DNA of 64,000 nucleotides. Origin: JAOUFP01 sp963801505 (GTDB taxonomy: Bacteria > Nitrospirota > Thermodesulfovibrionia > Thermodesulfovibrionales > UBA6898). The stretch lies in NCBI GenBank assembly GCA_963801505.1, contig CAWDEY010000020.1, forward strand, positions 1-64,000. The letters run 5' to 3'. The notes under the pieces were generated by a model that was given only the letters and a program-made list of their open reading frames with translations, was not told the DNA's origin and searched no databases. Position 1 is the first letter of the stretch, and each line of letters opens with the position of its first letter. The position numbers and the translations under genes were made by a program. Below are positions 8,613-17,289 of the stretch, in pieces.

Positions 8613-8688
8613 CTCAGGCCTGCCGTTCATCATTTATTCAAAATTGTTATATATAATCCTGTTAAACAAAAAATTGGGGTGATTAAAC

Positions 8689-8787
8689 ATGAAAATATAA
8701 TTACTGAGACTTCTGGTCCTGCCGCTGCTTTTTGTATTTTTTTCTGCCGGAGCTGAGCGGCCCAGAAGCATGGGCACCGCGCTCTAA
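8689..8787 (+). pseudogene. Decayed short exported-protein gene
   Basis: GGGGTG precedes ATG AAA ATA TAA. After this fourth-codon stop the same frame continues with LLRLLVLPLLFVFFSAGAE, a plausible signal peptide, and ends after 32 codons. It may be the start of a lost exported protein inactivated by a nonsense codon. The evidence is short and weak. Confidence 0.3.
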
Positions 8788-9017
8788 ATCATCAATGTGT
8801 GAGGCGGGGCGAAAAGGTAAATATGCTTATTTCAAATTTGTCTCTGAAAGTCCTTCTGATTGCCCCTTTCAATCCCTCACCTCCAAATCGAAGTAAGGTT
8901 ACTATATCAAGCCGTCTCATACTGAGTCAAAGCAAATTTCAGGAAGTGTCAAGCCAAAATAGAAATTAATGGCATTGCTGCCATATCTTCTGGTTATTAT
9001 TATGCTCTTTAAATGAC

Positions 9018-9171
9018 TAGAACTTATCTCAAAATCGACTTCTTGATGCGTGACTCTTTGTTTTGTCATTCCCTGCAGACGGGAATCCAGTATTTTTGCG
9101 GATGTCTGGATACCCGCCTTCGCAAGTATGACGGCTTTCATTAACATGATTCAATTTTGAGATAGGTTCTA
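9018..9171. mobile_element. MITE with 19-bp inverted repeats and TA target duplication
   Basis: The left end GAACTTATCTCAAAATCGA (9020-9038) and the right end, whose reverse complement is GAACCTATCTCAAAATTGA (9151-9169), form terminal inverted repeats with two mismatches. TA flanks both sides, as for IS630/Tc1-mariner insertions. The 112-bp interior holds a palindromic GTCATTCC...GGGAATCCAG-type repeat and no gene. It is non-autonomous; no matching transposase is in the window. Confidence 0.7.
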
Positions 9172-9343
9172 ATACGCTTTTTGTAATATTACTCATATCT
9201 GAATTCTGCGCAGCCCTGCGGTTGCAATCTGTTTTGCTCTTCAGAACTAATGCCCCGCTAACGCAGTTGGGAGCTTGAGGATCACCGATCGGGGTGCTAT
9301 GATGAAACATGGGGATGGAACTCGCTGAAAAAGGGGGAATTAT

Positions 9344-10198
9344 ATGAAGAAAACACTTAAGAAAGTGGTCATTATTTGGGCGGCTCTGGTGCTCACTGGG
9401 CTATGTTCGATCTCGAAGGCGAACACATCAGGATGTCCCACATGCAATGATGTAACACCGGGATCGCCATCAGAGGTGCGTATCGAATATCGGGATGGGA
9501 CAGCCCGGTCCGCATGCGGTCTTCGCTGCGCAGGAGCGATGCTTGCTGCATACCGCAGTCAGGATGTAAAGACGATCTGGGTCAGAGAGCACGGGAGCGG
9601 AAAACTCCTTGATGCAAAGAAGGCAATCTGGGTCCTCGGGCTCAGCAGCAGGAGCAAAGAGGCCTTCTCAAAGAGACCTGATGCCGAAGCGTTTTCAGAT
9701 GCCAACGGCGGCAGAGTAGCAAATTTCAGAGATACAATGGCGGCAGTCTTCTCAGGGATGTACGACGAGATTCAGAAAGTGCAGTCGCAGCCCCGTGAAG
9801 AGGCAAGCAACGACATCACTACCCATCCCAAATGTGCCTACTGCGGTATGGACCGAAAACAGTACGCATACAGCAGGGTGCTGCTGAGGTACCTCGACGG
9901 ATCGGAAGTCGGTCTATGTAGTGTACATTGCGCAGGCATCGACCTGGCGCTTCACCCGGAAAAGGGGCCTGCACAGATTATGGCTGGCACCTTTGATCAC
10001 GGGAACCTTGTCGACGCGGAGAAGGCAATCTGGGTGCTTGGCGGTTCGAAGCAGGGGGTCATGTCGATAAGGGGCAAATGGGCCTTCGAAAACAAGGAAG
10101 ACGCCGAGGCGTTCATACGTGAGTTCGGTGGCTCGATCACAAGTTTCCGGAATGTTATGACCGCCGCTTACGAAGATATGTGGGAGATCATCCGATAG
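9344..10198 (+). CDS. Exported protein with tandem NosL-like copper-binding domains
   Basis: A 284-residue protein with a signal peptide (ending near SISKANTSG) and two related halves. The second half has the NosL pattern: CAYCGMDRKQYAYSRVLLRY, CSVHCA, DAEKAIWVLGG, MS.RGKWAF, EDAEAFIREFGG. The first half is a diverged copy: CPTCNDV, SACGLRCAGA, DAKKAIWVLGL, DAEAFSDANGG. NosL is a Cu(I)-binding accessory protein of nitrous-oxide reductase, but no nos genes are here, so a general copper-chaperone role in the envelope is inferred. The first domain has lost the usual CGM, so it may bind metal differently. AGGGGGAAT precedes the ATG. The neighbours are copA and a Cys-rich exported protein. Confidence 0.8.
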   Translation: MKKTLKKVVIIWAALVLTGLCSISKANTSGCPTCNDVTPGSPSEVRIEYRDGTARSACGLRCAGAMLAAYRSQDVKTIWVREHGSGKLLDAKKAIWVLGLSSRSKEAFSKRPDAEAFSDANGGRVANFRDTMAAVFSGMYDEIQKVQSQPREEASNDITTHPKCAYCGMDRKQYAYSRVLLRYLDGSEVGLCSVHCAGIDLALHPEKGPAQIMAGTFDHGNLVDAEKAIWVLGGSKQGVMSIRGKWAFENKEDAEAFIREFGGSITSFRNVMTAAYEDMWEIIR

Positions 10199-10303
10199 CC
10201 GGAGCATGTACAATTCCCCCTTGACAACTGATGGGCGATGGCCTAAAGTGGAATTATACTTTATAACTGTAACTTCAGGAAAACCAAAAAGGGAGGTGAA
10301 ATC

Positions 10304-10675
10304 ATGAGGAAGACTATTTTGTTTACAATCATTGTCCTGTTCTGTGCTGCAGTGGCATTCGGCGGCACCTTCGGCAAGATGGAGCTGAAGGTGGGCGACG
10401 AGATCTACGCCTGCAATTGCGGTGCGGATTGCCCGTGCAATACCATGTCGAGAATGCCGGGCAAATGTACCTGCGGCAAAGATATGGTGAAGGCGAAGGT
10501 AATGAGTGTTGGAGAGGGCACGGTGATGCTGAAGGCGGATTCATGGGACAAGGAACGCTCCTTCAAAACCACTGGTAAGTACGCCTGTGCCTGCGGGCCT
10601 GACTGCAAGTGTGAAACCATCAGCCAGAACCCCGGCAAATGTCCCTGCGGCACTGAAATGAAGAAGGTTGAGTAG
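10304..10675 (+). CDS. Small exported Cys-rich protein with duplicated CxCxxxCxC module
   Basis: A 123-residue protein with a signal peptide (MRKTILFTIIVLFCAAVAFG). The mature part contains two copies of one Cys module: ACNCGADCPCNTMSRMPGKC-TCG and ACACGPDCKCETISQNPGKC-PCG, separated by a KVMSVGEGTVMLKA strand. Each copy has six Cys in CxC-x3-CxC-x9-CxC spacing, which looks like a metallothionein-style metal site. The strong ribosome-binding site GGGAGGTGA and a strong downstream terminator suggest high expression as a single gene. Placement after copA and the NosL-like gene supports copper or other soft-metal binding in the periplasm. I know no defined name for the family. Confidence 0.8.
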   Translation: MRKTILFTIIVLFCAAVAFGGTFGKMELKVGDEIYACNCGADCPCNTMSRMPGKCTCGKDMVKAKVMSVGEGTVMLKADSWDKERSFKTTGKYACACGPDCKCETISQNPGKCPCGTEMKKVE

Positions 10676-10696
10676 CGCAGGGCTGAAGTCATTCAG

Positions 10697-10729
10697 GAAA
10701 AAGGGTGGGGGATTTCCCGCCCTTTTTTA
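10697..10729 (+). terminator. Strong Rho-independent terminator after the Cys-rich gene
   Basis: AAAAAGGGTGGGGG, ATTT and CCCGCCCTTTTTTA form a G/C-rich stem flanked by A and T runs, 25 bases after the stop at 10675. It could also work in the other direction. Confidence 0.85.
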
Positions 10730-10810
10730 TTCGCAGAGCTGAGAGGGTGTTGTGGGAGTCGAATTCCTCGTTCTCCGGTCAAATTCTTAGTCTGTCGCAT
10801 CCGTGGGTAG

Positions 10811-10933
10811 AAGCTTGTTAAGGAGACTGCCCTTTTCTTCTTCGATTATAGAAAAGCAGACCGGGTTCCGGCCTATGGGATGATGTTTGAATACTACGAC
10901 TACTGCAAAAACTGCAGAAGTAAGCAGCATTAA
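10811..10933 (+). pseudogene. Unassigned C-terminal gene fragment
   Basis: An open stretch with no start codon near its beginning encodes KLVKETALFFFDYRKADRVP followed by AYGMMFEYYDYCKNC and a stop. The residue composition looks protein-like rather than random, but I do not recognise the family. It is probably another gene remnant. Confidence 0.25.
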
Positions 10934-11020
10934 ACAATTTCATATGAAGAGTAACTATTTTTGATTTATAGGCGCGAAAATCTGGGAATGGATTTACAAT
11001 ACTGACTTCGGCATCCTCAA

Positions 11021-11122
11021 TCATATCCTGTGCGTGAAGATAAACTGCAATCTCGCCCCGGGAATCTGGAAATGCGCAGGGATGACCTCGATATCAGGCA
11101 TCACTTGATATGGTTTATTCAT
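11021..11122 (-). pseudogene. N-terminal fragment resembling an MBL-fold hydrolase
   Basis: The frame encodes MNKPYQVMPDIEVIPAHFQI followed by PGARLQF and then stops. The start of many metallo-beta-lactamase-fold hydrolases is similar (PYQVSPDIEVIPxxFxIPG), but the metal-binding HxHxDH motif and everything after it is missing. It lies directly downstream of the SnoaL-like gene on the same strand. An open stretch in another frame (EIAVYLHAQDMIEDAEVSIV) continues to about 10950 and may be part of the same ruined gene. Confidence 0.4.
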
Positions 11123-11201
11123 TAAAAATTCCCCCTGATGAATATCAATTTCGACAGCCCTGCTGCTCCGGGGGAGGATAAGTTCACTCCATTTCGGACT
11201 G

Positions 11202-11618
11202 TTAATTGTTGAGAGCATCTCTCATTGAGGGAGAAACATCAGCGTGGTGATGTACAATCTTCCATGTCCCGGCTTCACGGCGATAAATATTCGTGACCCG
11301 CTGCTCGATGGAGACCTGTTTTCCGCCAAACCTCGCCTGCCCCTGCTCAACACCCACTTCGTAGGCCATATCTCCCGTGACCTGGATGAGCTGATCGGTC
11401 AGTTTGACCTGCCCATCTGAGGCCATCTTGGCTACCTGGGTCCATGCTTCAAATACATTGTTCCATCCGAGTTCCCTGCCACCAATCGGGTGCATGGTTG
11501 TCACAGCCGGAGTATGCAACCAGATGTCTGCCAGTGGGCCGATATCTCCATTGAGCATGCGGTTCAAAGCAGCATAGAATTGTTCCGATGCCTTGCGGAC
11601 TTCGTCTTCTGCTGACAT
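11202..11618 (-). CDS. SnoaL-like / DUF4440 nuclear-transport-factor-2 fold protein
   Basis: A 138-residue cytoplasmic protein of the NTF2-like superfamily (YybH/SnoaL/DUF4440 type). It has an N-terminal helix (EVRKASEQFYAALNRML), LADIWLHTPAVTTMHPIGG, an FxAWxxV helix and C-terminal sheet strands (YEVGVEQGQAR, SIEQRVTNIYRREAGTWKIV, HHHADVS). Members are small enzymes or ligand-binding proteins with varied functions, so none is assigned. The C-terminal HHHADVS motif is typical. It is apparently the first gene of a short unit whose second gene (MBL-fold) is broken. An AGGAGTATAATTC region lies just upstream of the ATG. Confidence 0.8.
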   Translation of the reverse strand: MSAEDEVRKASEQFYAALNRMLNGDIGPLADIWLHTPAVTTMHPIGGRELGWNNVFEAWTQVAKMASDGQVKLTDQLIQVTGDMAYEVGVEQGQARFGGKQVSIEQRVTNIYRREAGTWKIVHHHADVSPSMRDALNN

Positions 11619-11902
11619 GAATTATACTCCTCTGAATGGATGGTGCGTAACTCGTTATGCTTCAGACCAATGTTTACGGGTGAATGTTTTATTGGTTAAT
11701 TCATATCACGAAATGAGCTGTCTGTCCAGCAAAAAAAAGGAGAGATTATCCATAGTAGAGGGGTGTGCTTAATTTATTTAAACTCATCCTCACTATAACA
11801 GAACATGATCTTCTTTTTAGCCTAATCGATATCGGACCATCCGGCGCGGTCCTACGACAGACTGTGATATAATGGTCTGAAATCATACTGTAAGGGGGCT
11901 TT

Positions 11903-12199
11903 ATGCAATTTTTTCTTTTTCTTGCTTTATTGATCGCAATAGTACTGCTGCTTTTTGCGGTCCAGAACGCTGCAGTTGTTACTGTGAGTTTCCTCACCTT
12001 TCATTTCGTGGGCTCCCTGTCCTTTGTTCTCGTCACAGTCTTTGCCGCAGGCTTCCTCTCCGGAATCCTCATGTCTTTACCTTCGCTACTGAGGAAGGGC
12101 TCGGCCCTAAGGGAGCAAAAAAGAAAGGTCAAACAGCTTGAAAAAGACATGAAGACCGTCCCACCTTCTCAAGATGGCGGCGACCAGCCATCCATTTGA
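11903..12199 (+). CDS. LapA-domain (DUF1049) inner-membrane protein
   Basis: A 98-residue protein with two hydrophobic helices (about 3-25 and 38-63) joined by the characteristic VQNAAVVTVSFLTFHF strand, then a basic C-terminal coiled stretch (LREQKRKVKQLEKDMK). This is the lipopolysaccharide-assembly LapA/DUF1049 layout. AAGGGGG lies five to six bases upstream of the ATG, and TGATATAATGG at 11865-11875 could be an extended -10. In Enterobacteria LapA works with LapB in LPS quality control; LapB is not here. Single gene. Confidence 0.85.
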   Translation: MQFFLFLALLIAIVLLLFAVQNAAVVTVSFLTFHFVGSLSFVLVTVFAAGFLSGILMSLPSLLRKGSALREQKRKVKQLEKDMKTVPPSQDGGDQPSI

Positions 12200-12249
12200 C
12201 GGGTTTACCGCCAGAAAGCGGCAAACGGGTCCAAGGCATTGCCCTCAGG

Positions 12250-12738
12250 TCAGGGAACCAGTCTGTCGGCTGTGATGATGCCGGGCGTTATCATCCACCG
12301 CAGGGACCAGGCGGCTTTTTCATCTCTTTCAAGGCAGACCACACAGGCAGTTTGAAATGAGATTATATTTTTGTCTGCTTCTCCGCAAATCAACAGACCT
12401 GCAAGCTTCCCGAGATGGGGCATATGGCCCACAAGCATTAGGTCATCCGTAAGGTATTTCAGACGGTCGTCCCATGCAGAAGGCCCGTCGAGCGGCAGCA
12501 GTCCGTCGCTCTCCGCCAATTCTTTGTAACTGCCGGGGCCCAGGTTTTTCGCTATGATCTCCGCTGTCTGCCTTGCCCTCAATTTTTTGCTGTAGAGGAC
12601 CTGATTCACTCTTATGTTGGACCCGGAGAGATAAGCGGCCACCTTACTGATGTCCCGCATACCGGCTTCGGAAAGCGGACGCGCCGGGTCATTTTTTTCG
12701 CTCAAGGCATCTGCATGCTGAATGAGATAAAGAAGCAT
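12250..12738 (-). CDS. sixA: Phosphohistidine phosphatase SixA-type
   Basis: A histidine-phosphatase-superfamily protein of 162 residues. The usual RHG motif appears as LIQHADA with the catalytic His near residue 7. It is followed by ARPLSEAGMRDISKVAAYL, YSKKLRARQTAEIIA and the second-His motif LVGHMPHLGKLAGLL. The RHG Arg is replaced by Gln, as is seen in some SixA homologues. ATG 12738 is chosen because AAGGAGAG lies a few bases upstream; the frame opens earlier at 12780. SixA removes phosphate from His residues of Hpt-type proteins. No partner is adjacent. Confidence 0.8.
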   Translation of the reverse strand: MLLYLIQHADALSEKNDPARPLSEAGMRDISKVAAYLSGSNIRVNQVLYSKKLRARQTAEIIAKNLGPGSYKELAESDGLLPLDGPSAWDDRLKYLTDDLMLVGHMPHLGKLAGLLICGEADKNIISFQTACVVCLERDEKAAWSLRWMITPGIITADRLVP

Positions 12739-12947
12739 AAAACTCTCCTTAACATATGCCGGTCCTGTCGGCTGCGGCAAAAGTTATTGTTACCACGTCA
12801 GTCCTGCCAGGCCCATCGTTTCCGGAAGACGAAATAGTCCTGGCGTCGCCTTCTCTATTTATTTTTAAAGGGTATCACACCTGGAGTTGTCTGTCTATTA
12901 ACGCCGCTTACATATTCCCGGTCGCCCTATTCAATGTTTGCAGTCCT

Positions 12948-13589
12948 TTACCACTCTATAGCATCTTGCAGCAACTGGTATGCAAGGACGAACATTGCTG
13001 CATTCCAGGACTGGCCCGCCATCCCCATCGGCTCACCGGTCTTGCCGTGAAGCCATTCATTAAATTCTCAGTTGTTCAACCTGCTTGCCTCCGCATAGCG
13101 GAGGAGCTCAGTCCATGCCAGGTCTTTTCTCTTTATGTTTGAGAGCAGGATAATCCAGAAGCCGCCGGCGAACGGCCATATGCCGCCGTTAGGGTACTGC
13201 CATGGGAAGTTCTGCTGGTGACGCCCCATATAGGTGCGCCAGGAGCGGCCCGTCCGGCTTATCGGGTTGTGGACTACCCATACGGGATACGGAAGATTCA
13301 CCTTTAATTTCAGGAGCCCTTCGGTCATTCGGACAGCCCGTGATTTTTCAGCCAGGCCAAAGAGAAGGCTCAGGATATTGGCGAACACGTCGATCTCTTT
13401 TCCCCAGAAGGAAAAATTCACGAAACTGAGATAGAAATCACTCTTTTTTGCCATGTTCCTGATGTAATGCACAAGGATTCGGGCGCGGCGGTTTTCCGGA
13501 ATGGCCCTGTCAAAGGGAAAGAAAATGCGGTTAAAATAATACTTCGTGTCTTTCGCGGGTCGGCCTGCGGCCTGCCGGATTCGCTGCAA
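12948..13589 (-). pseudogene. Glycogen-debranching/GH-type alpha-glycosidase, C-terminal remnant with a nonsense codon
   Basis: The minus frame carries a C-terminal (alpha/alpha)6-barrel segment: LPYPVWVVHNPI, QQNFPWQYPNGGIWPFAGGF, LAWTELLRYAEASRLNN. A TGA at about 13066-13068 interrupts the frame where Trp is expected. The same frame then continues EFNEWLHGKTGEPMG, MAGQSWNAAMFVLAYQLL and ends at 12948. This matches the C-terminus of amylo-alpha-1,6-glucosidase / invertase-like debranching enzymes. The N-terminal two-thirds are absent; the repeat at 13599-13683 lies where they should be. It belongs to the ruined alpha-glucan locus. Confidence 0.7.
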
Positions 13590-13598
13590 CCGGTATTA

Positions 13599-13683
13599 AA
13601 TGGATAGCGAGCGATATTCCCCGTGGTCCGGCCTAAGGCCCCTACTGTTGGTGCCACGGGGTTAGCGAGCGAATATAATGAGA
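13599..13683. repeat. Dispersed repeat with TAGCGAGCGATATTCCCCGTGG ends
   Basis: ATAGCGAGCGATATTCCCCG starts it and CCACGGGGTTAGCGAGCGAA closes it. CCCCGTGG and CCACGGGG form an inverted pair around a G/C-rich centre. A related half-copy (TAGCGGGCGATATTCCCTGT) occurs at 18367. It interrupts the debranching-enzyme remnant. Confidence 0.5.
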
Positions 13684-13863
13684 AAACATTCCTTGCATTG
13701 ACGGTCTTGCCGGAGGGAGTCTTCAATTTCTCCTGATTATACAATTATTATTACGTGACATCACAGTAATACGTTTTGAATAACCGCATAAACAGAGTAT
13801 AATGAAAAAAGAAATTTATACCACTAAAATACAGACCGGCTGGAAAATTTTTAAGGAGTGCTT

Positions 13864-14578
13864 ATTGATAACTGACGGCAGACAGAAGAGTCATTATCGA
13901 AAATGTGAAGCCGGAAATCAACGGCGGAAGGTTTCCCGCAAAAAGAGCGATCGGCGAAAAGCTTGTTGTCCAGGCTGACATCTTCGTCGACGGCCATGAC
14001 TCTATCTCCGCTCGTCTTCTCTACAGGTGCCCGCAGGACAAGGGCTGGAAAGATATGCCGATGCGCTTTGTCGGCAATGACAGGTGGGAAGGCGAATTTG
14101 TCGTAACGGAACTGGGTGTATACCATTATACCCTCGAAGGATGGGTAGATCATTTCCGCTCGTGGCAGAACGATATCAGAAAGAAATTCGGCGCGGGTCA
14201 GGACCTTGCGGTCGACATCCTTATCGGGCTTCAGTATATGGAAGAGGCTCTGGAACGGTTCCCTGGAAAGGTAAATAAAGACTGCCAGAAGCTCTGTTCC
14301 CTCGTGAAGGAAAAAGCCGGGGAAGACATGGAAGCGGCTATTTCGCTCGTGCTCGGGGAAGAGGTTTCTGCGTACATGGACAAATATCCGGAGAGGCGGG
14401 GAGTTGTCCGTTATGAAAGAGATCTCACGGTGGATGTGGATGTCGCAAAGGCCTTATTCAACTCCTGGTATGAATTCTTCCCGAAGCAGTGTATGAACTT
14501 GGCTATGAACTGAACAACAGTCCTGACTGGGTGATAATCCCGATACGCGGGATAAGACGTACCTTGCAGATAAATTGA
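13864..14578 (+). pseudogene. glgE: glgE 5' part fused by deletion to the 3' end of a TreS/maltokinase gene
   Basis: The first ~210 codons encode the N-terminal domain of alpha-1,4-glucan:maltose-1-phosphate maltosyltransferase: RRVIIENVKPEINGGRFPAK, FVDGHDSISARLLYR, YHYTLEGWVDHFRSWQNDI, up to SWYEFFPK. GlgE has about 660 residues; the whole catalytic barrel is gone. At about 14490 the sequence changes, in another frame, to AVYELGYELNNSPDWVIIPI followed by RGI, the C-terminal signature of maltokinase (Pep2/TreS-Pep2). A start at TTG 13864 after AAGGAG needs one extra base removed near 13882. A deletion of several kb between glgE and the maltokinase gene explains the join. Confidence 0.75.
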
Positions 14579-14594
14579 TACAAAAGGGGGAAGG

Positions 14595-16545
14595 ATGCCT
14601 GAACAGACAGAGGTCATATACGATGTCAGCAGACTGACGGACCAGGATATTTATCTCTTTAAGCAGGGCAACCACTTCAGGCTTTACGAGAAAATGGGGT
14701 CGCGCATGATGTCGGTAGACGGTCTGGAAGGCGTCCATTTTGCCGTCTGGGCGCCCAATGCCGTCCGGGTTTCAGTGGCCGGGAATTTCAATAATTGGAA
14801 CACGAAATCGCATCTCCTGAAAATCAGAACGGATGGCTCAGGAATATGGGAGGGGTTTCTCCCTGAATTGGGTGAAGGGACTCTCTACAAGTATCATATT
14901 GTTTCGAGCTATCAAGACTACAGGGCCGATAAAGGAGACCCGTTCGCGCTGCAGTGGCAGGCACCTCCATTGACCGCGTCGGTTGTTGCCGACCTGAGGT
15001 ATGACTGGCAGGACGCCAGCTGGATGAAGGACCGCCGCGTAAATAATGCCCTGACGTCGCCCTTCTCAGTGTACGAAGTCCATCCCGGTTCGTGGCGAAG
15101 GGTGCCTGAGGAGGACAACCGGCCGCTCACCTACAGGGAAATGGCAGAATATCTGCCTGAATACGTCAGGGAAACGGGTTTTACCCACGTGGAATTCACA
15201 CCAATCATGGAGCATCCCTTCTACGGTTCATGGGGATATCAGACCACAGGATATTTTGCTCCTACCAGCCGGTACGGAACTCCACAGGACTTTATGTATC
15301 TTATCGACCGCCTGCATCAGTACGGCATCGGGGTAATCCTTGACTGGGTGCCTTCACATTTCCCGGACGACCTGCACGGGCTGGTCTTTTTTGACGGGAC
15401 GCACCTCTATGAACATGCCGACCCCCTGCAGGGGTTTCATCCTGACTGGAACAGTTATATTTTCAATTACAGCCGTAATGAAGTGAGGGCCTTTCTTATC
15501 AGCAGCGCCCTCTTCTGGCTCGAAAAATACCACATTGACGGCCTCAGGGTAGACGCGGTGGCCTCCATGCTGTATCTCGACTACGGCAGGAAGGAAGGCC
15601 AGTGGGTCCCCAACGAATACGGTGGAAGAGAGAACATCGAATGCGATAAACTTTTTAAGAAACCTCAATGAAGAGATTTACCGCACTTTTCCTGATGTCC
15701 AGACCATTGCAGAGGAATCGACTGCCTGGCCGATGGTTTCGAGACCGAATTATACGGGAGGGCTCGGCTTTGGGATGAAATGGAACATGGGCTGGATGCA
15801 CGATACCCTAGCTTATTTTTCAAAGGATCCGGTTTTCAGGAAATATCACCACAACCAGCTCACCTTCAGCATCCTCTATGCCTTTTCAGAAAATTTCATG
15901 CTTTCACTGTCTCATGACGAAGTCGTCTACGGCAAAGGCTCCCTTTTTAACAAAATGCCGGGAGACGAATGGCAGAAGTTTGCCAACCTGCGGCTGTTGT
16001 TTGGCTATATGTATGCCCATCCCGGCAAAAAACTTCTGTTTATGGGAGATGAATTCGGGCAGCGGAGGGAATGGGTCCATGAAGACAGTCTCGACTGGCA
16101 TCTGCTTGAAACTCCTGCGCATCAGGGTGTCCAGAAATGGATCAGACATCTCAATATATTATACAAAGGTGGGCCTGCGCTTTACGAGATGGACTTCGAC
16201 CCGGCGGGGTTTGAATGGGTGGACTGCAGCGACTGGGAACACAGTATCATCAGCTTTATCAGAAAGGGAAAAACAGCCGGAGACACCGTGCTCGTAGTCT
16301 GCAATTTTACACCCGAACCACGAAATAACTATCGTGTGGGTGTTCCCGCGGGGGGCTACTGGAAGGAGGTCTTAAACAGCGACGCCCATGAATACGGCGG
16401 GAGCGGACATGGCAACCTCGGCGGCCTTGAGGCATCTCCTGTACCGTATCATGGCAGATATTATTCGCTTTCTTTGTCTTTGCCGCCGCTGGGCATTCTT
16501 TTTTTCAGGAGGGGGGGGTTTAAGGCTGGATACAAACCAGGCTGA
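14595..16545 (+). pseudogene. glgB: 1,4-alpha-glucan branching enzyme, one frameshift
   Basis: A near full-length GlgB (about 650 codons) with a CBM48 domain (FAVWAPNAVRVSVAGNFNNW), then the GH13 barrel: SVYEVHPGSWRR, FTPIMEHPFYGSWGYQ, GVILDWVPSHFPDD, IDGLRVDAVASMLYLDYGRK, TIAEESTAWPMVSRP, LSLSHDEVVYGKGSL, MGDEFGQRREW. One extra A near 15639 (ATCGAATGCG for ATCGATGCG) splits it into two frames: the first ends 15671 and the second runs to 16545. GGGGGAAGG precedes the ATG. It forms glycogen branches and is the third gene of the glgE-maltokinase-glgB set. Apart from that base it looks intact, so a sequencing error cannot be excluded for this gene alone. Confidence 0.85.
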
Positions 16546-16635
16546 TTTGCAAACCTGTAGATATTTCGTAGAAAATAACCGTGCGGAGAAAATCTAATAT
16601 GTGATGGCAGCTCCGGGCACAAAGGATTCTTTGAG

Positions 16636-17267
16636 ATGGAAAGCATTGTTCTCAGAAGTGAAATTCAGCAAAAACTCAACGAGATAAAAGAAGCAGACAT
16701 TCTCGTCGGCATCCCTAGCTACAATAATGCGCGGACCATCGGTCACGTTGTAAGGACCGTTCATGTAGGACTGTCAAAGTGATGGGAGCGACTTTTGACC
16801 TGATGGAGGAATATTCCGGGGTCTGGAAAAAGGGAAAAGGATCCACGCCGGTTGAATCGTTCGGGACCCGGCACGCAGTGAGACTTGAACCTGTGAATGT
16901 CAATATTGACAGGATGATAGAAAAATTCAGGCTTGGAGTCAAAGAGCTGGTAAAAATCTGGGAAGGTTTCGTATCAAGAGATATCGCGTCTTTTCTGAGG
17001 AAAATTGAGGATTTAAAAAAAGATGAGTTTTATATCCCTGATGAAGTATGGGCTGAAATTATTTACAGCTTCGCGATCGCTTTTCACAGAAAGATAATGA
17101 ACAGGGAGCATCTCCTCCAATCACTCACATCGCTTTATATTGGAAAAACGGCCTCATTCGTGATAGAAACACGGGAAAGCTATGCACACCAGGTTGATCA
17201 AAAGATCGAACAGTTATGGAGGGTATTTGAGAACAACAAGCTTTTTCTCAATGTAAACTGGCATTAA
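16636..17267 (+). pseudogene. Family-2-type glycosyltransferase with large internal deletion
   Basis: ATG 16636 opens MESIVLRSEIQQKLNEIKEA, DILVGIPSYNNARTIGHVV, the N-terminal nucleotide-sugar strand of a GT2/GT81-like glycosyltransferase. It breaks after 48 codons at 16782. From 16781 the C-terminal 160 residues follow in another frame: MGATFDLMEEYSGVWKKGKG, SFGTRHAVRLEPVNVNIDRM, IPDEVWAEIIYSFAIAFHRK. The central ~200 residues, with the DxD metal site, are missing. The two pieces correspond to the ends of one ~400-residue enzyme. This is the second internally deleted gene within 3 kb. Confidence 0.7.
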
Positions 17268-17289
17268 TGAAAGGTGATGTGACATATAA

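Noticed and set aside
12756..13142. A 128-codon plus-strand frame between sixA and the debranching remnant.
   Set aside because: The minus strand of 12948-13142 encodes a clear glycosidase C-terminus. The plus frame has no SD and an unnatural composition.
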